Origin: Streptomyces sp. CB01373
Lineage (GTDB): Bacteria > Actinomycetota > Actinomycetes > Streptomycetales > Streptomycetaceae
Assembly: GCF_002803075.1 (NCBI RefSeq)
Contig: NZ_NNBK01000012.1
Span: forward strand, 310,001-374,000
Direction of reading: 5' to 3'
Length of the DNA stretch: 64,000 nucleotides
Shown here piece by piece: positions 1-11,000 of this stretch (the first letter of the stretch is position 1; each line of letters begins with the position of its first letter). The translations under genes were made by a program, and so were the position numbers. Under the pieces are notes generated by a model, which saw only the letters and a program-made list of their open reading frames with translations, ran no database searches and was not told where the DNA came from.

Positions 1-858
1 TACGAGATCGAGGAGATGCAGCGCCGCTGGCGGGTCGAGCGGCTGCGGCTGATGGACCGCAGCAACGCGGTCTACCAGGACGAGGCAGCGCAGTCCGGCA
101 ACACCAACATCTCCAACTACGACCGGCACCTGGACTCGGAGTTCCTCGCGGACCACATCTCCCGGCCGCAGATCGTCGACCGGGTGGCCAGCGCGCTCGG
201 GCCCGACGTGCTGTGCTGGCGCAGCGAGTTCTTCCCGAAGTACCCGGGCGACGAGGGCACCGACTGGCACCAGGCCGACACCTTCGCCAACGCCTCCGGA
301 GTGCCGCAGATCCTGTGGCCCGACGAGCACAAGGACTTCGGCGGCACCATCACGGTGTGGACGGCGTTCACCGAGGCCAACGAGGACAACGGCTGCCTGC
401 AGTTCATCCCCGGCACCCACACCCGGATGAACTACGACGAGACCAAGAAGATGCACTACAGCCCGGACTCCATCAACCAGGTGGACAAGGGCGGCATCCG
501 CCGCGGCTTCTTCGGCTACGACTACCGCGAGCTGCAGGTCGACGCCGACTTCAAGCCCGACGAGTCGCAGGCGGTGTCGATGGTGATGCGCCCGGGCGAG
601 GCGATCATGTTCTGGTCGACCCTGATGCACGCCTCCTGGCCGCACAGCGCCAAGACCGACGAGATGCGCCTGGGCTTCGCCGGCCGGTACGTGCCGACCT
701 CGGTGCGGGTCTACCCCGACACCGAGCAGATCGAGGAGTACGGGGGCACCGTCTCGCTGGAGCGCTACGGCGCCGTTCTGGTCGGCGGCGAGAACCGGTA
801 CGACCACAACCGGATGGTCACCCGGACCACCCTCGGCCACCCGTTCACCACCCGCTGA
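1..858 (+). CDS. SyrB2-type non-haem Fe(II)/2-oxoglutarate halogenase (5' end outside window)
   Basis: The gene enters from the left edge: the frame is open from base 1 with YEIEE before the first ATG at 16, so the true start is upstream. The visible 285 residues follow the syringomycin chlorinase SyrB2 closely as I recall it, including the QDEAAQSGNTNISNYD, FPKYPGDEGTDWHQADTF and RRGFFGYDYR blocks. The proximal iron-binding motif is His-Gln-Ala (bases 268-276). Hydroxylases carry HxD/E there, and the Ala leaves room for chloride. The distal His lies in STLMHAS (628-630), followed by the Arg of GFAGRYVP. Enzymes of this family chlorinate the side-chain methyl of an amino acid held as a thioester on a carrier protein (Thr for SyrB2). 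The substrate here is inferred, since the A-carrier partner is not in the window. It lies 35 bp upstream of the SyrC-like gene in the same operon. Confidence 0.9.
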   Translation, partial: YEIEEMQRRWRVERLRLMDRSNAVYQDEAAQSGNTNISNYDRHLDSEFLADHISRPQIVDRVASALGPDVLCWRSEFFPKYPGDEGTDWHQADTFANASGVPQILWPDEHKDFGGTITVWTAFTEANEDNGCLQFIPGTHTRMNYDETKKMHYSPDSINQVDKGGIRRGFFGYDYRELQVDADFKPDESQAVSMVMRPGEAIMFWSTLMHASWPHSAKTDEMRLGFAGRYVPTSVRVYPDTEQIEEYGGTVSLERYGAVLVGGENRYDHNRMVTRTTLGHPFTTR

Positions 859-893
859 CACCGACCGAAACCGACCGGAAGGCGTACGAGCCG

Positions 894-2069
894 ATGACCG
901 AGCACCAGGCCCGGGCCGCCGCGACCGCACTCGCCGAGGCGGTGCACGGCCTGCGGGCGCTGGCCACGCGCCTCGACCCGCCCGCCCGGGTGGCCGCGCC
1001 GGCCGGCCCGCGCGCCGAGCTGCTGGCCGCGCTGGCCGAGCGGCTCGGCGTCCCGCTGGCCATCGAGCCGGCCGCCCCGGACAGGGAGAGCGGCGTCTTC
1101 GAACGGATCATCGGCGAACGGCTCGGCCCGGCCCTCGGCCGGCCCGAGCTGGACGACCTCCCGGACCGCCCCGCCGAGATCACCGGGATCGCCGACCGGG
1201 TAGCCGCCGCCTCCTTCGACAGGTTCCGCACCGCCCTCGACGCCGTCGCCCCCGACGGCGCCCGGCTGCCCGTCTACACGGCCGGCGACCCGGCCGCGCC
1301 CGCGGTCCTGATCGCCTCCGCCTGCGGGATGCCCGCCGAACTGTGCTCCCGCTGGCTGGAGTTGCTCGGCAGCGAGTACCGGATCGTCACCTGGGAGACC
1401 CGCGGTCTGTTCACCGACGAACCGGACTTCGACAAACTCGAATGGGACACCGAGGCGCAGGCCGAGGACGTCTTCGCGGTCATGGAGCACCTCGGCATCC
1501 GCACGGCCCACCTGCTGGGCTTCTGCGGCGGCAGCGTGATCGCGCTCGCCGCGGCCCGCCGCAGCCCGGAGCGGATCGACTCGCTCAGCCTCTGGCACGG
1601 TGCGTACGAACTCGGCCCGGACTCACCGAAGCTGGACCACCACCGGAACATCCAGGCGCTGATGGCGATGGCCGCCGAGGACCGCGACACCGCCGCCGCC
1701 GTGCACGCGGTGTTCCTCAGCACCATGCTCGGCGGCACCCCGCCCGACCTCGCGCACCTGGTGCTCTACCCCTTCGTCACCCCCGAACTGTTCTACCGAT
1801 ACTGCCGTTTGAACGGCGCGATCACCGACATCGACGTCAACCGGCTGCTGGTCGGCGTCGACCACCCCACGCTGGTGGTCACCAGCGAGGACGACACCAC
1901 GGCCAATCCGCTCGGATCGGCCGAGGTGGCCCGGAGGCTGCCCAACGCGACGCTCAGCGTCGAGCCGACCGGCGATCACATCTCGCTCTTCAGGTTGGGC
2001 GGCCGACTGGGCGAACTCGCGCTGGGTTTCCTGCGCGAGCACCCCGGCGGCCAGGCCGCCCCGCGCTGA
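894..2069 (+). CDS. SyrC/CmaE-type aminoacyltransferase (alpha/beta-hydrolase fold, Cys nucleophile)
   Basis: A 391-residue alpha/beta-hydrolase-fold protein. The ATG at 894 is preceded by GGAAGG at 877-882. The nucleophile elbow reads GFCGGS, giving Cys211 where hydrolases have Ser. The likely rest of the triad is Asp333/334 (SEDD) and His362 (GDH). In syringomycin (SyrC) and coronamic acid (CmaE) biosynthesis, such Cys enzymes shuttle a chlorinated aminoacyl group from one carrier protein to another. The gene sits between the halogenase and a giant NRPS-PKS that begins with its own carrier domain, so I infer that it moves the halogenated residue onto that carrier. About 130 residues precede the hydrolase core. 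A thioesterase role is possible but less likely given the Cys and the context. Confidence 0.8.
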   Translation: MTEHQARAAATALAEAVHGLRALATRLDPPARVAAPAGPRAELLAALAERLGVPLAIEPAAPDRESGVFERIIGERLGPALGRPELDDLPDRPAEITGIADRVAAASFDRFRTALDAVAPDGARLPVYTAGDPAAPAVLIASACGMPAELCSRWLELLGSEYRIVTWETRGLFTDEPDFDKLEWDTEAQAEDVFAVMEHLGIRTAHLLGFCGGSVIALAAARRSPERIDSLSLWHGAYELGPDSPKLDHHRNIQALMAMAAEDRDTAAAVHAVFLSTMLGGTPPDLAHLVLYPFVTPELFYRYCRLNGAITDIDVNRLLVGVDHPTLVVTSEDDTTANPLGSAEVARRLPNATLSVEPTGDHISLFRLGGRLGELALGFLREHPGGQAAPR

Positions 2070-2081
2070 GACGGGACTCAC

Positions 2082-5000
2082 GTGGAAACGAGCAACGAGA
2101 CCGGGCTGACGGCTGTTCGGATCCTGCACCGACTGCTGGCCGAGGTGCGCCCGGACGGAGCGGAACCGCTGCCGCCGGGCGGACTGGCCGACTGGGGCCT
2201 CACCTCGCTGGCACTGACCCGGCTGTGGGCCGGCGTGCGACGCGAGTTCGGCCTCGACCTGCCGCCGGCCCGGCTCGCGGCCGCCACCCTCGACGAGCTG
2301 ACCGCGATGGTGGCGGCGGACACCACCGCCCCGCGGCCGCCCGCCGCGGTCCGCACCGACGAGCGGGAGCCGTTCCCGGTCACCGACCTCCAGCAGGCCT
2401 ACCTGGTCGCCAAGGGCAGTGACCTGGGCGGCGAGGCGGTCGGCTGCCACCTGTACCGCGAGTTCGCCGTCCCCGACCTCGACCCCGGCCGGCTGCGTCA
2501 GGCCTGGCAGGACCTGATCGACCAGCACGGCATGCTTCGCGCCGTCGTCGACGACGACGGCCTGCAGCACATCCGCCCGGCGGCCGACGACTGGCAGATG
2601 CCCGTGCACGGACCCGGCGGCGCCGAGGACCGCGACACCGTCCGCGCCCGCCTCTCGCACCGCTGCTACCGGCCCGGCGAATGGCCGCTGTTCGCCATCG
2701 AGGTCACCCGCACCGGAACCGGCCCCGACATCGTCCACCTCAGCCTGGACACCCTGATCACCGACGGCCACGGCTACGCGGTGCTGCTCCAGCAGTGGCA
2801 CCAGCGCTACCACCGCCCGGAGCAGCCGCTGCCCGCCGCCGGACCCTCCGTCGCCGAACTGGTACCCGCCCTGCTCGCCGAACGCGGCTCGGACGCCCAC
2901 GGCGCCGATCTCGTGTACTGGAGCGCCGAGTTGGCCGAGCTGCCGGCCGGGCCCGGGCTGGTCGCCCCGGTCCGCGCGCCCGCCCCCGCCGGCGGCTGCC
3001 GCGAACGCCGCCCGCTGGACGCCGAACTGCCCGCCGACCAGTGGCAGGCGCTGACCGCGCGGGCCGCCCGGCTCGGCGTCTCGCCGACCGCCCTGGTGCT
3101 CGCCCTGTTCGCCGAGGCGCTGGACCGCCGGGCTCCGCAGCAGCGCACCGCCCTGGTGGTCACCACCAGCAGCCGCCCATACCTGGCCGCCGAGACCCCG
3201 TACCTGGTCGGCCCGTTCACCTCGACCGCCGTCCTGGTCCTGGAACGCGAGGCCGACGAGACCCTCGACGAGCAGGCGGCCGCGGTGCACGCCCGCCTCG
3301 GCGAACACCTGCGGCACGGCCTGGTCTCCGGCATAGAGGCGCTGCGCGAACAGCGCACCGGCCGGCCCGGGCCCGCCGTCGTCTTCACCAGTCTGCTCGA
3401 CGTCGGCCCGCCGCCCGGCGTCGCCGGCGGCTTCGGCGCGGCCATCGAGTACGGGGTCAGCCAGACCACCGACGTCGCCCTCGACCACCAGATGTGGGAG
3501 CAGGACGGCGCCCTGCGCTACCGCTGGGACATCGACCCCACCCGGTTCGCCCCCGGCGCCGTCGAGACCGCCTTCGCAGCCTTCGGCAACGCCCTCGCCG
3601 CCGCCTGCACCGAACCCGCCGGGGACCCGCGGCCGCCCCGCGCCCTTCAGGAGGCGTACATGGTCGCCCGCACGGCCGCCGGCGACGGGCCCGCAGAGGG
3701 CTGCCAGTGCTACCAAAGCTTCGAGGTCGACGCACTCGACCTCGAGGCGCTCGCCGACGCGCTGCGCCGCCTGGTCGACGGCCACGCGGTGCTGCGCGCC
3801 GCCTTCGCCGCCGACGGGGTGACGGCCCGTCAGCACGGGCCCGGACAGTGGCGGATCCCGGTGATCGAGGCCGGCGACCCGGCCGCGCATCCCGCGCTGC
3901 GCGGTCTGATCCGCGAGGAGATGACCAATCGGCCTTTCCCACTTGGCGGTTGGCCGCTGTTCGACCTGCGGGTGACCCGCGACGACAGCGGGTTCTCCGT
4001 CGTGCACTGCGCCTTCGACCTGCTGGTCGCCGACGGTCTGAGCATCCACCTCCTGTACCGCGACCTGTGGCGGCTGTACGCCGACCCGGCCGCCCGGCCG
4101 GTACCGGCCGGGCCCGACCCGGTCCCCGCGAGCGCCGCCGCTGAGCAGGCCCACTACTGGCGCGAGCGGCTCGCCGAACTCCCCGCCGGACCGGAACTCG
4201 GCCCGCCCGGCGACCCCGCCCGGGCCGGCCGTGGCCGCACCCGCCTGGCCGGCCGGATCGACGGCTACCGCCAACTGGCCCGCCGCGCCGCCGAGTACGG
4301 CCTGCGCCCCGACGACCTGCTGCTCGCCGCGCTCACCCGGGCCGTCTCCAGCCGCACCGAACGGCCCTACGCGCTGCCCGTGGTGCTCTGGCCGGAGACC
4401 GCCGAGGCCGCCCGCCCGGGCGAGCACTCCTTCATGACCTGGGTCACTGCCGCGCCCGCCGAACTCCGGCTCACCGCCACCGCCGCCGAGTACCGCCGCG
4501 TCCTCGACGCCGACCTCGCCGAGGGCGGCGCCGGCGGCCTCGGCGAGATGCGCCGCAAGGTGCTCCGCGGCGGCGAGGCCGCCTACCCCGTGGTCTACAC
4601 CGCCCTCGTCGACCTCACCGACCGGCCGCTGCCGGCCGGCGTCCGCCAGGGCGAATGGCTGACCAGCACCCCCGGCTGCGCCCTGGACAGCGTCGCCGTC
4701 GCCGAGGGTGACGAACTGCGCTACTGCTGGGACATCGTCCCCGCCGACTTCCCGGCCGGCCTCGCCGAGCAGATGTTCGCCGCCTTCGAGAACGACCTGC
4801 GGCTGCTCGCCGACGACGCCACCTGGGTCGACACCCCCTCCGGCGGGCTCACGGCGGAGGAACGGCACACCGTGCTGTACACCTGGAACGAGACCACCGT
4901 CCCGGTGCCCGACGACGGCCCCGTGCACCTGCTGTTCCAGCGTCGGGCCGCGAGCGCCCCCGAGGCGGTGGCCCTGCGCTGGCGCGGCGGCACCATGACC

Positions 5001-8000
5001 TACGGCGAACTCAACCGCCGCGCCAACAGGATCGCCCACCGTCTGATCGCCGCCGGTGTCGGCCCCCAGCAGCTGGTCGGCGTGCGGATCCGGCGCGGCC
5101 CCGAGATGGTCGCCGCCCTCTACGGCATCCTCAAGGCCGGCGCCGGCTACCTGCCGATCGACCCCGCGCTGCCCGGCCCCCGGGTCGCCGCGATGCTCGA
5201 ACTCGCCCGGGCCGTCACCGTGCTGACCACCTCCGACACCCCCGCCGTGCCGCTGCCCGCCGGGGTCACCACCGTCGAGACCGACACCGACCCGGCGATC
5301 AACGGGCCCGCCGCCCGCGAGGACGACCCGGAGACCCGCAGCACCCGGGACGACACCGCATACGTCATCTTCACCTCCGGCTCCACCGGCACCCCCAAGG
5401 GCGTCCAGGTCGCCCACCGCTCGGTGCGCAACCTGCTGAACTTCTGCCATCGCACCTTCGAGCTGCGCCCGTCCGACCTCGGACTCGCCGTCACCTCGCT
5501 CAGCTTCGACCTCTCCGTCTTCGACATGCTCGGCCTGCTCGGCGGCGGCGCGGGCGTCTACCTCGCCGACGAGACCCAGCAGCGCGACCCGGAACTGCTG
5601 CTCGACATCCTGCTCACCGAGCCGATCACGCTCTGGAACTCGGCGCCCACCACCCTGCACCAGCTCACCCCGCTGCTCACCCCCGACACCGGCGACCCCG
5701 CCGCCGCGCACCTGCGGATCGTCGCGCTGGCCGGCGACTTCATCCCGCTGTCACTGCCCGGGGCGATCCGCGAGGCGTTCCCGAACGCCGAGACCATCGC
5801 CATGGGCGGGCCCACCGAGACCACCGTCTGGTCGAACGTCTACCGGGTCACCACCGTCGACCCCGGCTGGCGCAGCATCCCCTACGGCAAGCCGATCGAC
5901 AACACCCGGCACTATGTGCTCGACGAACACCTCGAGCCCTGCCCGATCGGCGTCGAGGGCGACCTGTACACCGGTGGCGAATGCCTGGCCGTCGGCTTCT
6001 GCAACCAGCCCGAACTGACGGCCCGCCTGTTCCTGCCCGACCCCTTCGTCGACAGCCCCGGCGAGCGGATGTACCGCACCGGCGACCGGGCGCTCTGGCT
6101 TCCCGACGGCAATCTGCAGATCGCCGGACGCGGCGACCGCCAGGTGAAGATCCGCGGCCACCGGGTCGAACTCGGCGAGGTCGAGCACCGCCTGCGCGCG
6201 CACCTCGCCGTGCGGGAGGCCGTCGCCGTGCTGCGCGACGACGAAGCGCCGAGCGGCGACGCCAAACTCGTCGCCTACGTCGTCACCGATCCGGCCGCCC
6301 CCGCCGTCACCGCCGCCGAGCTGCGCGCGCACACCGCCGAGGCCCTGCCCGGGTACATGGTGCCGAACTTCGTGGTGCTGCTGCCGTCCTTCCCGGCCAC
6401 CGCCAACGGCAAGTTGGACCGCAAGGCGCTGCCCTGGCCGCTGGACGCCGCACCGGCCGCCGAGCCCACGGCGCCGTCGACTCCTGTCACCGATGGGGGC
6501 ACTGAGGCCCCGTCAGCACCCGTACCCGCACCCGGTCCCTCGGCCGCGAGCCCGGCCGGGCTCGCCGAGGAGATCGCGGCGATGTTCGCCCGGCACCTCG
6601 GCGTGGACACCGTCGACCCGGCGCAGGACCTCTGGGAGCAGGGCGCCACCTCCTTCACCATGGTCCAGGTCTCGGCCGGGCTGCGGAAGCGGTACCAGCA
6701 GCGGGTGCCGGTCTCGGCGCTGATCTCCGAGCCGACAGCCGCCGGCATCGCCCGGATCCTCGCCGGCCGCCTCGGCCTCCGGACCCGGCCCGAACCGGCC
6801 GCCGCCCCCGCCGCGCCGGAACCGGAGGCGGGCCCCGGCGCCGTGGACATGTTCTCGCCGCAGGAGCGGGACGCGTTCAAGGCCGCCGCCTGGAACCTGC
6901 GCCGCCCCGCGCCCGGCGCACAGCGCATCGCGCTGCCGGAGACGACGGTCCACCCCGCGTACTACGACTGGCGCGGCAGCCGCCGCGACTACCGCGACAC
7001 CCCGTTGCCCGCCGAGGCGCTCATCCGGCTGCTCGGCCTGCTGCGCGAGGCCCCCGTGGAGGGCGGCACCCGCCGCCTGTACCCGTCGGCCGGGGACACC
7101 TACTCGGTGCAGGCGTACGTCTACGTCAAGCCGGACGCCGTCGACGGGCTGGCCGGGGGCATCTACTACTACGACCCGCGCTGGCACGCGCTGGAACTGG
7201 TCAACGCCGAGCCGCGGATCGACCGCGCCGTGCACTTCTACTACAACCGGCCGGTGTTCGACCGGTCCGCGTTCGGGATCTTCCTGATCGGCCAGACCCG
7301 CGGCATCGCCCCGCTCTACCAGGAGGTCGCCGAGCGCTTTCTGATGCTGGAGGCCGGGTACATCGGCCAGCTGCTCATGACCGGTCAGGCCGCATGCGGC
7401 ATCGGACTCTGCCCGGTCGGCACGCTGACCTTCGACGACATCCGCGACCAGTTCGCCCTCGACGACGGCCACCTCTTCCTGCACTCCTTCATGGGCGGCG
7501 GCGTCGACCGGACCAGCACCGCCGAACTGCGGCCGCCGTTCGCCGAGCGGCCCGCCCGGGCCGCGGCCGACGAGGAACCGAAGGCCGCCGAGGTCGCAGT
7601 GGTCGGCATGGCCGGGCGCTTCCCCGGCGCCGAGGACCTGGGGGAGTACTGGCGGCAGCTCAGCACCGGCCAGTGCGCCGTCGGCCCGCTGCCCGCCGGG
7701 AGGGGCGTCGCCGAGGACGGCCGGCTGCCCGCCGGACTGCACGGCGGCTTCCTCACCGACATCGACAGCTTCGACAGCCTGCACTTCCGGGTCGCCCCGG
7801 TCGAGGCCGCCGCGCTCGACCCGCAGCTGCGGCTGCTGCTGCAGACCGTCTGGACCTGCCTCGAGGACGCCGGCCACACCGCCGAATCGCTGCGCGCCGC
7901 CGCGCCCCGGGTCGGCGTGTTCACGGCCGCCATGTGGCACGACCACCAGCACAGCGGCAAGGAGACCTGGGACGCGGACGCCGCCGCCCGGGTCGCCGCC

Positions 8001-11000
8001 CTGGCCGGTGACATGCCCGGCCGGATCTCGCACTACTTCGGCTTCGACGGCCCGAGCGTCGCCGTCGACACCGCCTGTTCCTCCTCCCTGACGGCCCTCC
8101 ACCTCGCCGCCGAAGCCCTGCGGAGCGGCGAGTGCGACGCCGCCGTGGTCGGCGCGGTCAACCTGGTCGCCCACCCGTACCACCTCGCCCTGCTCGCCGA
8201 GGCAGGACTGCTCGCCGAGGGCGGACCGGTCCGGGCCTTCGCCGCCGGCAGCTCCGGCTGGTGCCCCGGCGAGGGCGTGGCCGCCGTCCTGCTGCGCCCG
8301 GCAGCGGCCGCCGACCGGGACGGCGACACCGTCCGGGGCGTGCTGGAGGCCACCTGGATCGGCCACGCCGGCAGCGGTGGACGCTTCGGCGTGCCCAACC
8401 CGGAGGCGCTGGCCGGCTCGGTCGGCGCGGCCCTCGGCCGGGCCGGGATCACGCCGGCCCAGGTCGACTACGTGGAGCTCGCCGTGGCCGGTGCGGGAGT
8501 CGCCGACGCCGCCGAACTCGAGGCGTTTGCGGAGGTGTTCGCGGACAACCCGGTGCTGGCCGGGACGGTGAAGCCGAACATCGGCCACCTGGAGTCCGCC
8601 TCGGGCCTCTCCCAACTGCTCAAGGTGCTCCTCCAGTTCGAGCATGGCCGGATCGCCCCGACGCTCACCGCCGAAAAGCGCAGCGACCTCGTCGACTGGG
8701 ACGACCTGCCGCTGCGGGTCCCCGAGCACCTCGTCGACTGGCCGTCAGCCGCGACCGCCCGCCGCGCTGTGGTCAACGCGGTCGGCGCCTCCGGTGCCTA
8801 CGCCCACGCGGTGCTGCGGGCCGCGACGTCCGCCGCCGCTGCCGACGGGCGCGCGCCCGGTCTGCAGGCGGTGGTGCTGTCCGCGGGCTCCGCCGACGGC
8901 CTGCGGCTCGCCGCCGGCCGGCTCGCCGCGCACCTGGAGAACGGCGCGTCGCCGGCTCTCGCCGACCTGGCGTTCACCCTGCAGGACGGCCGCGTCCCGA
9001 TGCCGCACCGCCTCGCCGTGGTGACCTCCGATCTCCTCGAAGTACGCACCGCGCTGGAGGAGTTCGCTGTCGGCCGGACCCACTCGGCGCTGGCGGACGC
9101 GGTGGTGAATCCCAGCCGTCCGGTGGCCGAGCTCGTCCCGGCGCACGCCGACGCCGCGGCCGCCGGGTGGCTGCGCGGAGCACCCGTCGCCTGGCACGCC
9201 CTGTGGTCGCCCGGCCTCCGTCGGGTGCCGCTGCCGGGCACGGTGTTCGCAGGGGAGGAGTACCGCCTGACCGTGTCCGCGCGCCCCGCACCCGTGGCCG
9301 CGCCCGTTGCCGAGGTGGCCGACGCCGTCCAGCAGTACGTGCTCGCCGTCTACGCCGAGGCGTCCGGCATCCCGGTCGAGCGGCTCGACCCGCAGGTGCG
9401 GCTGGAGCACTACGGCCTCACGTCGTACGTGGTCGGCCAGCTGAACGCCCGCCTCGCCGAGGACTTCGCCGAGCCCGTCTCCCGCACCCTGTTCTTCGAG
9501 CACCAGGACCTGGCCGGCATCGCCGCCGAACTCGCCGCCCGCGCCGACGGCCCCTGGCAGCACGTCAGGACAGAGGCCCCCGGTGGCCGGCTCGAGCCCG
9601 CCGGGAAACGGCCCGAGGACACGGCCATCGCCGTCGTGGGCCTGGCCGGCCGCTACCCGCAGGCGGCGGACCTGGACCGGTTCTGGCAGCTGCTGGAGCA
9701 GGGCTACGACGCGATCGGGCCGCTGCCCGCCGAACGGCACCGGCCGGACTGGCCGGTGGACCTGATGTGGGGCGCGTTCCTGGACGGCATCGACAGGTTC
9801 GACCCGCTGTTCTTCGCCGTCTCGCCGCGCGACGCGGTGCTGATGGACCCGCAGGAACGCCTCTTCCTCGAAGTCGCCTGGGAGGCGCTGGAGGACGCCG
9901 GCTACACCCGGTCCCGGCTGCGCGAGCAGCACGGCGGACGGGTCGGCGTGTTCGCGGGCGCGATGTACAACGAGTATCCGTTCCTCGGCGTCGAGCAGTC
10001 GCTCGTCGGCCCGGCCGCCGACACCGGCTCCGCGCTCGCGGGCATCGCCAACCGGGTCTCGTACTTTCTGGACCTGAACGGCCCCAGCCTGACCGTCGAC
10101 ACCATGTGCTCGGCCTCCCTGACGGCGATTCACCTGGCCGTCCGCGCGCTGCGCCAGGGCGAGTGCGAGGCCGCGCTGGTCGGCGGCGTCAACCTGTCCG
10201 CGCACCCGCACAAGTTCCGCCAGCAGCACCGCCTGCGGATGGCGTCCACCGACCACCGCTGCCGCAGCTTCGGCGCGGGCGGCGACGGTTTCACGCCCGG
10301 CGAGGGCGTCGGCGTGGTGCTGCTGAAGCCGCTGGCCCGGGCGATCGCCGACGGCGACCGGATCCACGGCGTGATCCGCGGCACCGCCGTCAACCACGGC
10401 GGCCGCACCAGCGGCTACATGGTGCCGAACCCGGTCGCACAGGGCGAGTTGGTGGCCGCGGCGCTGCGCGACGCGGGCGTCGAGCCGGGCAGCATCGGCT
10501 ACCTGGAGGCGCACGGCACCGGCACCGCGCTCGGCGACCCCGTGGAGATCAACGGCCTGGCCCGGGCGTTCGCCGGGGTCGAGGCGGGGACGTGCGCGAT
10601 CGGCTCGGTGAAGTCCAACATCGGCCACCTGGAGGCCGCCGCCGGACTGGCCGGACTCACCAAGGTGCTGCTGCAACTGCGGCATCGCAGGCTCGTGCCC
10701 TCGCTGCACGCCGAGCAGCTCAACCCCGACATCGACTGGGCACGCAGCCCATTCGCCGTCCAACACGAGGCCGCGGCGTGGCCCGTCCGCCGCACCGCCG
10801 ACGGCGCCCCGGCGCCGCGCCGGGCCGGACTGAGCGCGTTCGGCGCGGGCGGGGCCAACGCCCACCTGGTGATCGAGGAGTACCTGCCGGAGCCGGCCGC
10901 CCAGCCGATCCGCCCGGCCGGCCCGCAGCTGTTCGTGCTGTCCGCCCGCGACGAGCAGCGGCTCAAGGAACTCGCGGGCCGCTGGGCCGAGTTCCTGGGC

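Noticed and set aside
1..858. Ordinary phytanoyl-CoA-type hydroxylase
   Set aside because: The iron site is His-Gln-Ala rather than HxD, and the flanking blocks match SyrB2-type halogenases.
1623..5711. Very long open frame on the minus strand (over 1300 codons)
   Set aside because: It lies antisense to the NRPS domains and has a Gly/Val/Arg-rich composition with no domain. Third-position G/C bias opens such frames. The same applies to the long minus frames at 8745-13037, 14444-18475 and 25124-32134.
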